Part shown: positions 34,232 to 41,708 of the stretch, piece by piece
Layout of the letters: the number at the start of each line of letters is the position of its first letter
How positions within the stretch are numbered: position 1 is the stretch's first letter
NCBI GenBank assembly: GCA_949372755.1
Contig: CASIBO010000008.1
Location: 124,001 to 188,000, forward strand
Origin: UBA9926 sp018645765
Lineage (GTDB): Bacteria; Pseudomonadota; Gammaproteobacteria; Pseudomonadales; Azotimanducaceae
Direction: 5' to 3'
DNA length: 64,000 bases
The notes under the pieces: model-generated
Told to the model about the DNA's origin: nothing
What the model saw: only the letters and a program-made list of their open reading frames with translations
The model's database searches: none
Position numbers and translations under genes: made by a program

Positions 34232-34247
34232 CTGTACAAGCATACAG
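34232..34247. promoter_or_regulatory. LexA (SOS) box 1
   Basis: CTGTACAAGCATACAG is a perfect CTGT-N8-ACAG gammaproteobacterial LexA operator. It begins two bases after the clpB stop. With box 2 it forms an inverted repeat with 15 of 16 positions matching across a 10-base spacer. Paired boxes are typical of tightly repressed SOS promoters. Confidence 0.85.
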
Positions 34248-34257
34248 CCTTATAGTA

Positions 34258-34273
34258 CTGTATACTTGTACAG
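34258..34273. promoter_or_regulatory. LexA (SOS) box 2
   Basis: CTGTATACTTGTACAG is a second perfect CTGT-N8-ACAG operator, preceded by TA as in the E. coli consensus. A TATACT hexamer inside it (34261-34266) could be a -10 element, so LexA binding would block the promoter of the gene at 34416. The E. coli lexA promoter also has two boxes, but no lexA-like protein is encoded here. Confidence 0.87.
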
Positions 34274-34415
34274 CAATCCATGTAGCCAGCTATCACGCTA
34301 CGAAAGCGTCGGGATAGCCAGATCGCGACCTCCGAAACTGGCGAAACGGCGAACCCACAATAGATCTTTTTTGGATGGTGCTGATAAAGGTAACGACGAT
34401 AAGAAGGGCTCAACG

Positions 34416-34445
34416 ATGTTAGAGACTAAAATGTTAGAGACTAAA
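34416..34445 (+). repeat. Exact 15-base tandem duplication at the start of the SOS gene
   Basis: ATGTTAGAGACTAAA occurs twice head to tail, at 34416-34430 and 34431-34445. It duplicates MLETK, so both copies supply an in-frame ATG and the exact start is ambiguous by one unit. Confidence 0.9.
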
Positions 34446-34844
34446 ATTGAAAACCCACCCTTTGCGGTTGCCGCAGGTCGAATTCGGCCTAGGTCGCCTA
34501 GCATTATAAAGGCCGGCAAGCGAAAGGTCGGTAAAAGAGAGGTCGGTAAAAGAGAGGCCGAAAATAGAGAGGGCAGTAACCTTTACGGCACCTCACTGTC
34601 GATTATGGCCTTGCCATCACGACCCGTTAAACCGTGCAGTGCGGCAAATGACAAGGATCATTCTCGATTGGCGATGCAAGCCGCGAAACGCATGAAATCG
34701 AGCAAAGACAAACTTCGTACCGGTCGTTTGGTCTGCCTGCACCTCAGGTCATTATTAACCGCAACACAATCGCCTGGTTCACTGCCGACACGACCAGGCG
34801 CAACCCAATCAATTGAGAACCGGCAGTACCCGCTCCCCATCTAA
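34416..34844 (+). CDS. Unrecognised basic protein, predicted SOS-regulated, with 5-residue tandem repeats
   Basis: ATG 34416 is preceded by AAGAAGGG seven bases upstream, about 140 bases after the LexA boxes. The frame stays open upstream to a TTG inside box 2, but that start is implausible. The protein has 142 residues and is strongly basic, with no signal peptide or membrane helix. It opens with a duplicated MLETK unit, then AGKRK-VGKRE-VGKRE-AENRE repeats. The C-terminal part has SRLAMQAAKRMKSSKDKLRT, a helix faintly like the little-finger segment of Y-family polymerases, and a Pro/Ser/Thr-rich tail. I do not recognise a family; it does not resemble SulA, LexA, UmuD or ImuA. It could be a novel damage-inducible protein or a degenerate one. 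Confidence 0.5.
   Translation: MLETKMLETKIENPPFAVAAGRIRPRSPSIIKAGKRKVGKREVGKREAENREGSNLYGTSLSIMALPSRPVKPCSAANDKDHSRLAMQAAKRMKSSKDKLRTGRLVCLHLRSLLTATQSPGSLPTRPGATQSIENRQYPLPI
34511..34570 (+). repeat. Four 15-base tandem units within the SOS gene
   Basis: Two identical units GGTCGGTAAAAGAGA (34526-34540 and 34541-34555) are flanked by diverged copies GGCCGGCAAGCGAAA (34511-34525) and GGCCGAAAATAGAGA (34556-34570). They encode AGKRK-VGKRE-VGKRE-AENRE. The unit length is a multiple of three, so copy-number changes keep the frame. Confidence 0.88.
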
Positions 34845-34974
34845 TAATGCGCCCGGTCGGACGAAACTACTGACTCGCGAGATTGCAGCCCGCAATTGCA
34901 AGCGGTTGCTGCTAATCGACCTGCTTTCAGATAGCTGTAATAATGTCAAATGAAGGCTCCAAGCGCATCTTGTT

Positions 34975-36099
34975 ATGTCAGATCACATCCAAACCATCGT
35001 TATTGGCGCCGGCGCTGTCGGCTTGGCGATCGGCCGGGAACTCGCTCGAGCCGGTCAAGAATGCCTGATCCTGGAGAGCGCATCCTCTGTTGGGCAGGGC
35101 GTTAGCAGCCGCAATAGCGAAGTCATCCATGCCGGTATCTATTATTCAAAAGGCTCCAATAAGGCCAATCTCTGCTTGGAAGGCAAAGCTTTGCTTTACG
35201 ATTTCTGCGATCAATATTCAGTACCCTTTAATCGTTGCGGTAAATTGATTGTTGCGACCAATACGGCAGAACTTGATCAACTAGCGGGTATCGCTGACTC
35301 AGCCTATCGCAACGGCGTCACCGACCTCATCCAACTCACACAGTCTGAAGTTGCCGCGCTTGAGCCCAGCGTGCAGGCCCTTGGGGCATTGTTATCACCG
35401 TCAACCGGGATCTTAAGCGCGCAGGATTACCTGAATGCGCTGCTCGGAGATTTCGAGGCCAATGGCGGGCTATTGAGTACCCAGTCCGAAGTCACTCAGA
35501 TATCGCGTGATGCCCGTGGCTTTAGCCTTAAGGTCAGAGTGCAACCGGACCAATCTGAATTTGAAATTACCGCTCAATGTGTGATTAACGCGGCGGGTCT
35601 TGGCGCACAAGCCGTTGCGAGTACGATTGAAGGGTTTCCATCGAGCGCTGTGCCAAAACTGTATTATTGTAAGGGCAATTATTTTGCAATGACGGGTAAA
35701 AATCCCTTCAGGCACCTAATTTATCCAGCTCCGCCCGTAAATGGTGCAGGACTTGGCATACATGCAACAATCGATTTAGGCGGTCAGGTCAAATTTGGAC
35801 CGGATGTTGAATATGTGGCTGAGGCCAACTTTGACGTCACCGCGTCCGCATTGCCGACGTATTACCAAGCCATTCGGCGATATTTCCCAGGGCTTAAGTC
35901 TGGCAGCTTGAACCCCAGCTATGCTGGCATACGACCAAAGATTCAAGCGCCAGGCGACCCGGCTGCCGACTTTTGGATTCGTGAAGAGGCTGGCCTTGGG
36001 TTTCCACGTCTCATCAATCTGTTTGGCATTGAGTCCCCAGGCCTGACGGCCTCGCTTGCAATAGCGAGGCTTGTCGCACGGAAAATCGGATCCATCTAG
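34975..36099 (+). CDS. FAD-dependent oxidoreductase, L-2-hydroxyglutarate oxidase (LhgO)-like
   Basis: The 374-residue DAO-fold flavoprotein has an N-terminal Rossmann motif IGAGAVGLAIGRELARAG (about 10-27), then SSVGQGVSSRNSEVIHAGIYY, the family signature of the LhgO/L2HGDH group around the FAD. VINAAGLGAQ and a C-terminal GIRPKIQAPG and LFGIESPGLTASLAIA follow, closing the FAD site. L2HGDH enzymes oxidise L-2-hydroxyglutarate to 2-oxoglutarate and pass electrons to the quinone pool. Substrate identity inside this family cannot be settled from sequence. It stands alone, 130 bases after the SOS gene and 86 bases before the CDF gene. Confidence 0.82.
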   Translation: MSDHIQTIVIGAGAVGLAIGRELARAGQECLILESASSVGQGVSSRNSEVIHAGIYYSKGSNKANLCLEGKALLYDFCDQYSVPFNRCGKLIVATNTAELDQLAGIADSAYRNGVTDLIQLTQSEVAALEPSVQALGALLSPSTGILSAQDYLNALLGDFEANGGLLSTQSEVTQISRDARGFSLKVRVQPDQSEFEITAQCVINAAGLGAQAVASTIEGFPSSAVPKLYYCKGNYFAMTGKNPFRHLIYPAPPVNGAGLGIHATIDLGGQVKFGPDVEYVAEANFDVTASALPTYYQAIRRYFPGLKSGSLNPSYAGIRPKIQAPGDPAADFWIREEAGLGFPRLINLFGIESPGLTASLAIARLVARKIGSI

Positions 36100-36185
36100 C
36101 GGTTTTGGCGTGCTCCAGCTTGGGATAGACTTAACTTGCGAGTCAGGACGTGGCTTGGCGAAATCTAAGCGAATAGGACGCTTTT

Positions 36186-37112
36186 ATGCATGATCATCAT
36201 GGCCATCACGTGCCATCATTTTCCGGAACGATCAATCTAAGCTTTGGACTCGCCGTCTTTGCCAACCTTTCCTTTACGATTGTTGAAGCGGTCTTGGCGG
36301 TCGAAGCTGATTCTATGGGGCTACTGGCGGATGCCGGGCATAATTTAAGCGATGTCTTGGGCCTTGTTTTGGCCTGGATCGCCAGCTACCTTGCAACCAA
36401 GAAAGCGGGCGCCCGATTCAGTTACGGTTATCGTCGAACCACAATTTTGGCAGCTCTCGCTAACGCTATCACCTTACTATTTGCTTCGATTTATATTGCT
36501 TTTGGCGCGCTTGAAAAACTATCGTCAACCACCATCGTACACACGGAAATCGTCATTTATGTCGCGGCAATCGGCATTGTTATTAACGGCGGTGCGGCTT
36601 TGCTTTTCATGAAGCAGAGTCATCATGACCTCAATATTAAAGGCGCCTTTCTGCACCTTGCATTCGACGCCTTGGTCTCAGCGGGGGTTGTGGTTGCGGG
36701 CATTGTCATGCTCTACACCGATGCCTACTGGATAGACCCTGTCGTGGCCTTAGCCATCGTTTCGGTCATTTTATACCTAACCTGGCGCATGCTGGGCGAT
36801 GCACTCAGCCTGATTCTCGATGCGGTCCCGCCCAATATCGACCCGGAAGCAGTGACCCAGTTTTTAAGGAATATTAGCGGGGTTACCGCGGTCCACGACC
36901 TCCATATCTGGGCCATGAGCACCCAGGAAACGTGTCTAACCGCGCATTTGGTGATGCCTGAGCATCCCCTATGGGCTCAACCCAACGGCTATCAAGCCGT
37001 CAGCCATGCCCTTGCGCAACAGTTTTCAATTCACCATGTCACGTTGCAAGTTGAGCAGGGTGATGATTGCCAAACCCAGGACTGTCACTTTGAGGAAGCC
37101 AATGGAATTTGA
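36186..37112 (+). CDS. Cation diffusion facilitator (CzcD/ZitB-type Zn2+ exporter)
   Basis: The 308-residue protein has a His-rich N-terminus (HDHHGHH) and six membrane helices. The transport-site motif SMGLLADAGHNLSDVLGL gives Asp/His/Asp ligands in helix 2, and LAFDALVSAGVV gives the paired His/Asp-type site in helix 5. A cytoplasmic C-terminal domain carries ISGVTAVHDLHIWAMS and ends in a Cys/His-containing CQTQDCHFEE tail. CDF proteins exchange protons for Zn2+, Cd2+ or Co2+. It overlaps the downstream PLP enzyme by 11 bases. Confidence 0.92.
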   Translation: MHDHHGHHVPSFSGTINLSFGLAVFANLSFTIVEAVLAVEADSMGLLADAGHNLSDVLGLVLAWIASYLATKKAGARFSYGYRRTTILAALANAITLLFASIYIAFGALEKLSSTTIVHTEIVIYVAAIGIVINGGAALLFMKQSHHDLNIKGAFLHLAFDALVSAGVVVAGIVMLYTDAYWIDPVVALAIVSVILYLTWRMLGDALSLILDAVPPNIDPEAVTQFLRNISGVTAVHDLHIWAMSTQETCLTAHLVMPEHPLWAQPNGYQAVSHALAQQFSIHHVTLQVEQGDDCQTQDCHFEEANGI

Positions 37113-38274
37113 TCAGTGGTTTAACGCCCAATTAAACGCTCGGCCGATTGACCCAATTCGGCTTGCGGAGCCGGTGCCCGTTGCCGATTTGCCAACACCC
37201 GCATTATTACTGGATGAAGCAAGATTTGAAGCAAACCTCGCCCGAATGGCGCTCTGGTCAAAGACCACCGGCATCGCACTGCGGCCACACAGTAAGATGC
37301 ATAAATGCCCTGTCATTGCGCATCGCCAGTTAGCCTTGGGGGCAGAAGGTATTTGCTGCGCGAAAGTGTCTGAGGCAGAAGTCATGCAACGGGCAGGCAT
37401 TGAATCGATTTTGATTACCTCACCCGTTGTTGATCAGAGAACCATTACGCGCGTTTCCGAACTTGCACGGCAGAATGCACAGTTGATTGTAGTGGTTGAT
37501 CATCCTGAGGCGGTGATGCGGCTTGAAGCCGCGCTTGCTCAAACGCGTACAACCTTGAAGATCCTAATTGATATCGATCCAGGCTTGGGCCGAACGGGTA
37601 TTGCGCCGAACGAGGCGTTGCTTGCGCTTCTGCAAATGATTGACCGCGACTGCCCGCACTTGATGTTTTTGGGACTGCAAACCTATGCTGGGCATTGCAT
37701 GCATATCCCTGAATTCGACAAGCGCAAAAGCAAGTATCAGCGGGCGCTTGCAGCAGGCGCTGAGGCGAGAAACGTCGTTGAGCGCGCGGGACACTCGGTG
37801 CAGTTGATGTCTGGCGGCGGGACAGGTTCGATCGACTTTGAAGCAGAGCTGGGCATCCTGAACGAGATACAAGCTGGCTCCTACGCGTTTATGGACATTG
37901 AGTATCGAGATATTGAAAGTAACAACGGACCCACCTTTGAAGACTTCTCGGTAGCCTTAACCGTTTTGGTCACGTTAATCAGCCAACCCAAACCCCGGAC
38001 AGTGACCGTTGATGCTGGGTTTAAATCCCTCGCCTCTGATAAGATGCCGCCTCAATTTAAAGACGTCGATGGGCTCAATTACTATTGGGGCGGCGATGAG
38101 CATGGCATTGTTGCTTTGGACAACCCGTCTAGGACATTACAATTAGGCGATAAATTGGAGTTACTAACGCCGCATTGTGACCCAACGGTGAATCTGCATG
38201 ATTATTATTATGTGGTTCGAGACGGATATGTGCAGGAGCTTTGGCCCATTTCGACACGAGGTTGCTCACAATGA
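37102..38274 (+). CDS. DSD1-family PLP enzyme (D-threonine / 3-hydroxyaspartate aldolase-like)
   Basis: ATG 37102 has GAGGAAG four bases upstream; the longer frame from 37006 runs inside the CDF gene. The 390-residue enzyme has an alanine-racemase-like N-terminal barrel, DLPTPALLLDEARFEANL, the PLP lysine in RPHSKMHK (Lys65), and IDIDPGLGRTGI. The C-terminal metal site HCDPTVNLHDYYYV is typical of D-threonine aldolase, D-serine dehydratase and D-3-hydroxyaspartate aldolase. The reaction would be retro-aldol cleavage to glycine plus acetaldehyde or glyoxylate, or dehydration. Coupling to the methylfumaryl-CoA genes (next start at 38271 overlaps its stop) favours a glyoxylate-linked role, but this is inference. 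Confidence 0.82.
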   Translation: MEFDQWFNAQLNARPIDPIRLAEPVPVADLPTPALLLDEARFEANLARMALWSKTTGIALRPHSKMHKCPVIAHRQLALGAEGICCAKVSEAEVMQRAGIESILITSPVVDQRTITRVSELARQNAQLIVVVDHPEAVMRLEAALAQTRTTLKILIDIDPGLGRTGIAPNEALLALLQMIDRDCPHLMFLGLQTYAGHCMHIPEFDKRKSKYQRALAAGAEARNVVERAGHSVQLMSGGGTGSIDFEAELGILNEIQAGSYAFMDIEYRDIESNNGPTFEDFSVALTVLVTLISQPKPRTVTVDAGFKSLASDKMPPQFKDVDGLNYYWGGDEHGIVALDNPSRTLQLGDKLELLTPHCDPTVNLHDYYYVVRDGYVQELWPISTRGCSQ

Positions 38275-39275
38275 TGAACGTCCCATACTTCGAAGATTTT
38301 TTCGTCGGCCAAGATTTCTCTGATGTCCCGTCTGTTACCGTGACAGAGGGAATGGCGGCCTTGCATCAAGGCCTGTTTGGCGACCGAAATCGCCTAACGT
38401 TAGATCAACCCCTATGCCAGTCTGTGACCCGTGAACCGAGGATGCTAGTGAACCCAGCGCTGGTCTGCAATTTGGCGATCGGTCAAAGCACAATTCCAAG
38501 CCAACGCGTTCTGGGCAATCTGTTTTATCGAGGGCTTCAACTTCTGGCGCCGGTATTTATTCAGGACACCCTGACCACGCGAACGCAGGTTGTCGGGCTA
38601 AAACAAAATACGATCAAGCCCGGACGCGCCGCATCTGGAATGGTTGCGTTAGAAATCCAAGTCAAAAACCAAAAAGGGGAGACCGTCCTACATTTTTGGC
38701 GTTGCCCAATGATCCCTTGTCGAGATCCCGATGCCGAGACGGGTCACAACGATGATTTTGGCGTCATGCCAGCAGAAATTACGGACGAGCAGTTGCTGGC
38801 GCATGTTCCGGAATGGCACTTTGCCGCTTATCGAGCCCGGTATCCCAGCGCATCCGAGCCCTTGGCCGCCGGACAAACGCTGCTAGTCGAAGCTGCTGAT
38901 ACGGTCACTAGCGCGCCAGAACTCGTCAGGTTGACCCTTAACCTTGCCATGACGCACACGGATGCGACCCGAAGCGTATACGGTAAACGGCTCGTTTATG
39001 GCGGGCACACTATCGCGATTGCCAGTAAACAGTTGGCGATGGGCTTACCGCATATCTTACAAATTCTGGCCTGGTATCGCTGCGATCATGTTGGTCCTGT
39101 TTTTGAAGGGGATGTCCTTTCTTCTCAGATCACGATTAAGGAGACCCAGAAGGTTCAGGACGCAACCGTTGCAAAGCTCGCGGTTGAGGTCTTCGCAAAA
39201 CGCGGCCCCGAGGCGCCCAGCGACTTACCGGACGCCAAGGTCCTGGATTGGTCTCTGGCCGTTTTACTACCCTAG
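38271..39275 (+). CDS. mch: MaoC-type 2-methylfumaryl-CoA hydratase (beta-methylmalyl-CoA dehydratase)
   Basis: The 334-residue double-hotdog protein starts at ATG 38271, overlapping the upstream TGA. Family markers are YFEDFFVGQDF at the N-terminus, SQRVLGNLFYRGLQLLAPVF, LHFWRCPMIPCRDPDAETGHNDDF, and VYGKRLVYGGHTIAIASKQLA. These match mesaconyl-CoA hydratases (Mch) rather than short MaoC proteins. Mch interconverts (2R,3S)-beta-methylmalyl-CoA and mesaconyl-C1-CoA in the 3-hydroxypropionate bi-cycle and ethylmalonyl-CoA pathway. The following gene encodes the matching C1-C4 CoA isomerase, which strengthens the call. Confidence 0.82.
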   Translation: MMNVPYFEDFFVGQDFSDVPSVTVTEGMAALHQGLFGDRNRLTLDQPLCQSVTREPRMLVNPALVCNLAIGQSTIPSQRVLGNLFYRGLQLLAPVFIQDTLTTRTQVVGLKQNTIKPGRAASGMVALEIQVKNQKGETVLHFWRCPMIPCRDPDAETGHNDDFGVMPAEITDEQLLAHVPEWHFAAYRARYPSASEPLAAGQTLLVEAADTVTSAPELVRLTLNLAMTHTDATRSVYGKRLVYGGHTIAIASKQLAMGLPHILQILAWYRCDHVGPVFEGDVLSSQITIKETQKVQDATVAKLAVEVFAKRGPEAPSDLPDAKVLDWSLAVLLP

Positions 39276-39352
39276 TGATACTTAAATTCGCTGATTGATG
39301 AACCAATGATCGGTCAACGCCCGACACGAGATAACGACGATTAGGAGCGAGA

Positions 39353-40561
39353 ATGCAGGGAATTTTAGCGGGAATGCGGGTCGTCGAGGGCAGCGCTTTT
39401 GTTGCGGCGCCACTAGGCGGGATGACCTTGGCGCAGTTGGGCGCGGATGTCATTCGCTTTGACCCGATTGGCGGCGGCTTAGACTACCAGCGCTGGCCTG
39501 TAACAGAACATGGCGACAGCTTATTCTGGGCAGGCATGAATAAGGGCAAGCGTTCGATTCAGCTCGATATTCGACGCCCTGAAGCGCAAGAGCTGATTGC
39601 CGCGCTGTTGGCTCGGCCTGGCGATGATGCTGGCCTCTTCTTAACCAACTTTCCGGCTCGTGGGTGGCTGTCTTATGAAAATTTAAAAAAAGCACGTAAT
39701 GACCTAATTTATATCAATATATTGGGGAACCGGGACGGCGGCTCTGAAGTCGATTACACGGTCAACCCCGCGAGTGGTTTTGCCGCGGTAACGGGCGATC
39801 CGATGGACCCAGCACCCACAAACCATGTTTTGCCAGCCTGGGACAATATCACGGGCCAGATGGCAGCAACCGCTTTGTTGGCCGCCGAACGTCATCGCCG
39901 AACGTCAGGCGCAGGTCAGTTGGTCAAAATTGCTTTGAAGGATGTTGCGCTGGCAACCGCTGGGCACCTTGGCAACCTTGCAGAAGCCACGATAAACCAA
40001 GCCGAAAGACCCCGTTATGGCAATTATCTTTATGGCGCCTTTGGCAAAGACTTTGTGAGTCAAGATGGCAAGCGATTCATGTTGGTTGGGCTCACACCCA
40101 AACAATGGCAAGCAATTATCCAAGCAACCGGCATTGCAGAGAAGGTGGCCGATCTTGCAGCACATCAATCAATTTATTTTGAAACCCAAAGTCAGCGGTT
40201 TGAGCATCGCCTATTGATAACAGGGCTCATCAAACCTTGGTTTGAGACGCACACGAGCCAAGAAGTGACCCAAAAGTTGGGTGAGGCGGGCGTTTGCTTT
40301 GGGCCTTACCACACATTCCAAGAGCTCCTTGCGCTGGATCCGGATTGCTCCGAAGACAATCCGCTGTTTAACAGGCTAGAACAGCCCGGCATTGGAACCT
40401 ATCTTGCGCCGGCGAATCCGATTCGCTTTGGCGCAAGCACCAACCTGCCTGCGCTTCGCGCGCCGAGCCTTGGTGAGCACAGTGAAGAGATCCTTGCCCA
40501 AGACCTGGGACTCAGTGCTCACCAGATCGCAACGTTATTTGACAACAAAATTGTGGCTTAA
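39353..40561 (+). CDS. mct: 2-methylfumaryl-CoA isomerase (mesaconyl-CoA C1-C4 transferase, CoA-transferase III)
   Basis: The 402-residue class III CoA transferase begins with the Mct-like RVVEGSAFVAAPLGGMTLAQ, then GADVIRFDPIGGG, AGMNKGKRSIQLD, LFLTNFPARGWLSYE and NHVLPAWDNITGQMAATALL. These are closer to the 2-methylfumaryl-CoA isomerase subgroup than to general CaiB/BaiF proteins. Mct moves CoA within mesaconyl-CoA from C1 to C4, between Mch and mesaconyl-C4-CoA hydratase. The catalytic Asp of the family should lie near residue 165 (the LPAWD stretch). It follows mch with a 77-base gap. The downstream enzymes (mesaconyl-C4-CoA hydratase and the malyl-CoA lyase) are not in the window. Confidence 0.85.
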   Translation: MQGILAGMRVVEGSAFVAAPLGGMTLAQLGADVIRFDPIGGGLDYQRWPVTEHGDSLFWAGMNKGKRSIQLDIRRPEAQELIAALLARPGDDAGLFLTNFPARGWLSYENLKKARNDLIYINILGNRDGGSEVDYTVNPASGFAAVTGDPMDPAPTNHVLPAWDNITGQMAATALLAAERHRRTSGAGQLVKIALKDVALATAGHLGNLAEATINQAERPRYGNYLYGAFGKDFVSQDGKRFMLVGLTPKQWQAIIQATGIAEKVADLAAHQSIYFETQSQRFEHRLLITGLIKPWFETHTSQEVTQKLGEAGVCFGPYHTFQELLALDPDCSEDNPLFNRLEQPGIGTYLAPANPIRFGASTNLPALRAPSLGEHSEEILAQDLGLSAHQIATLFDNKIVA

Positions 40562-40646
40562 ATTTTGATAATCCAGGTCCAGATAGAGCCGAGGCGAACC
40601 CAGATCCTTGTGCTAAAGTACTGCTTTGCTCAACGTGGGACACGGC

Positions 40647-41282
40647 GTGCTTGAACTCCTAAAGTCAGGAGGCTGGTTGATGATTCCGATCATTGCCTGC
40701 TCCATCGTTGCCGCAGGCATTGCAATCGAACGTGCTTGGACGCTGCGACGTCAAATGGTTGCGCCGAGACAGCTTCTGGCCGACGTGTTGGTCCAGATCG
40801 AGGCGGGCCCGCTCACGCCAGAGGCCCTCAGTCAATTGCAGCTCAGCTCGCCTTTAGGCCAAGTGCTGGCTGCGGGAATACAGCAAAACCCGTTCGGGCG
40901 AGACCCAATGCTTCGAAGCATTGAAGCCACCGGTATCCAAGTTGTACATGACTTGGAGCGTTACTTGTCGACCTTGGGCAGCGTCGCGGCGATCGCGCCA
41001 TTACTTGGCTTGTTGGGCACCGTCATTGGCATGATCAAAGTCTTCAGCGCCATTCAATTGGCAGGTATCGGCAATGCACCAGCCTTAGCGGGCGGCATTT
41101 CCGAAGCACTGATTACCACGGCCGCTGGGTTAAGCGTTGCCATTCCAGCACTGTTTTGCCATCGTTTTCTGGTTCGAAAAATCGATGAGCTTGCGATCGA
41201 CATGCAGCAAGATGCTCAGAGGCTTGTTGATCACATCACCGCGCGGCAGGTTCCCTTTTTAGCAGAGCGGCCCAAAGGATGA
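40647..41282 (+). CDS. exbB: ExbB/TolQ-family proton channel
   Basis: GTG 40647 gives VLELLKSGGWLMIPIIACS, which matches the usual ExbB start; the TTG at 40626 would add seven residues. Of the three hydrophobic helices, the last two flank ATIAPLLGLLGTVIGMIKVF-like AAIAPLLGLLGTVIGMIKVF (about 112-131) and ALITTAAGLSVAIPAL, the ExbB/TolQ/MotA signatures. It forms a proton-driven motor with ExbD. It overlaps exbD by four bases. No tonB is adjacent, as in the Pseudomonas exbBD-lpxK arrangement. Confidence 0.9.
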   Translation: MLELLKSGGWLMIPIIACSIVAAGIAIERAWTLRRQMVAPRQLLADVLVQIEAGPLTPEALSQLQLSSPLGQVLAAGIQQNPFGRDPMLRSIEATGIQVVHDLERYLSTLGSVAAIAPLLGLLGTVIGMIKVFSAIQLAGIGNAPALAGGISEALITTAAGLSVAIPALFCHRFLVRKIDELAIDMQQDAQRLVDHITARQVPFLAERPKG

Positions 41283-41704
41283 ACTTTGTTCGTCGCAGAA
41301 CAGACCCCCTTGAGGTCAATTTAACGCCCTTGATCGATGTCGTATTCTTGCTGCTTATTTTTTTTATGGTCTCGACGTCCTTTAAGTTAGAAACTCAGAT
41401 CGATTTGGAATTACCGATAGCCGAAGGTCAGTCAGAGCCAACCGCAGATGTAATGGTCGTGAGTGTGTCGAGCCGCGGGGAATATGCGATCAATGATGCC
41501 GTCGTTTTGAGCCAAGGCTCTGCAGCACTCACAATCGCCATTCGATCGGCCATCGAAACACGCGAGCCAGAACAGGTTGTACTCAGGGCAGATGCGCGTG
41601 CCAGCCATCAAAATGTCGTAACCCTGCTCGATATTTTGACCCAAGCCGGCATTACTCGGGTGCAAATTAAAACCCAGTCGAATTCAGACGCTCCGAATCG
41701 ATAA
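41279..41704 (+). CDS. exbD: ExbD/TolR-family protein
   Basis: At 141 residues it has the same length as E. coli ExbD. An N-terminal cytoplasmic stretch is followed by VNLTPLIDVVFLLLIFFMVS with the conserved proton-carrying Asp in the membrane helix, and then a periplasmic domain ending in ITRVQIKTQ. It pairs with ExbB to couple the proton gradient to outer-membrane work. It is four bases upstream of the msbA-lpxK fusion. Confidence 0.93.
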   Translation: MNFVRRRTDPLEVNLTPLIDVVFLLLIFFMVSTSFKLETQIDLELPIAEGQSEPTADVMVVSVSSRGEYAINDAVVLSQGSAALTIAIRSAIETREPEQVVLRADARASHQNVVTLLDILTQAGITRVQIKTQSNSDAPNR

Positions 41705-41708
41705 CGCC

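Noticed and set aside
34266..34415. N-terminal extension of the SOS gene from TTG 34266
   Set aside because: The TTG lies inside LexA box 2, has no ribosome binding site, and ATG 34416 has a good one.
37006..37101. N-terminal extension of the DSD1-family enzyme
   Set aside because: It is a shadow of the CDF gene's third frame; ATG 37102 has a strong ribosome binding site and gives the family-typical N-terminus.
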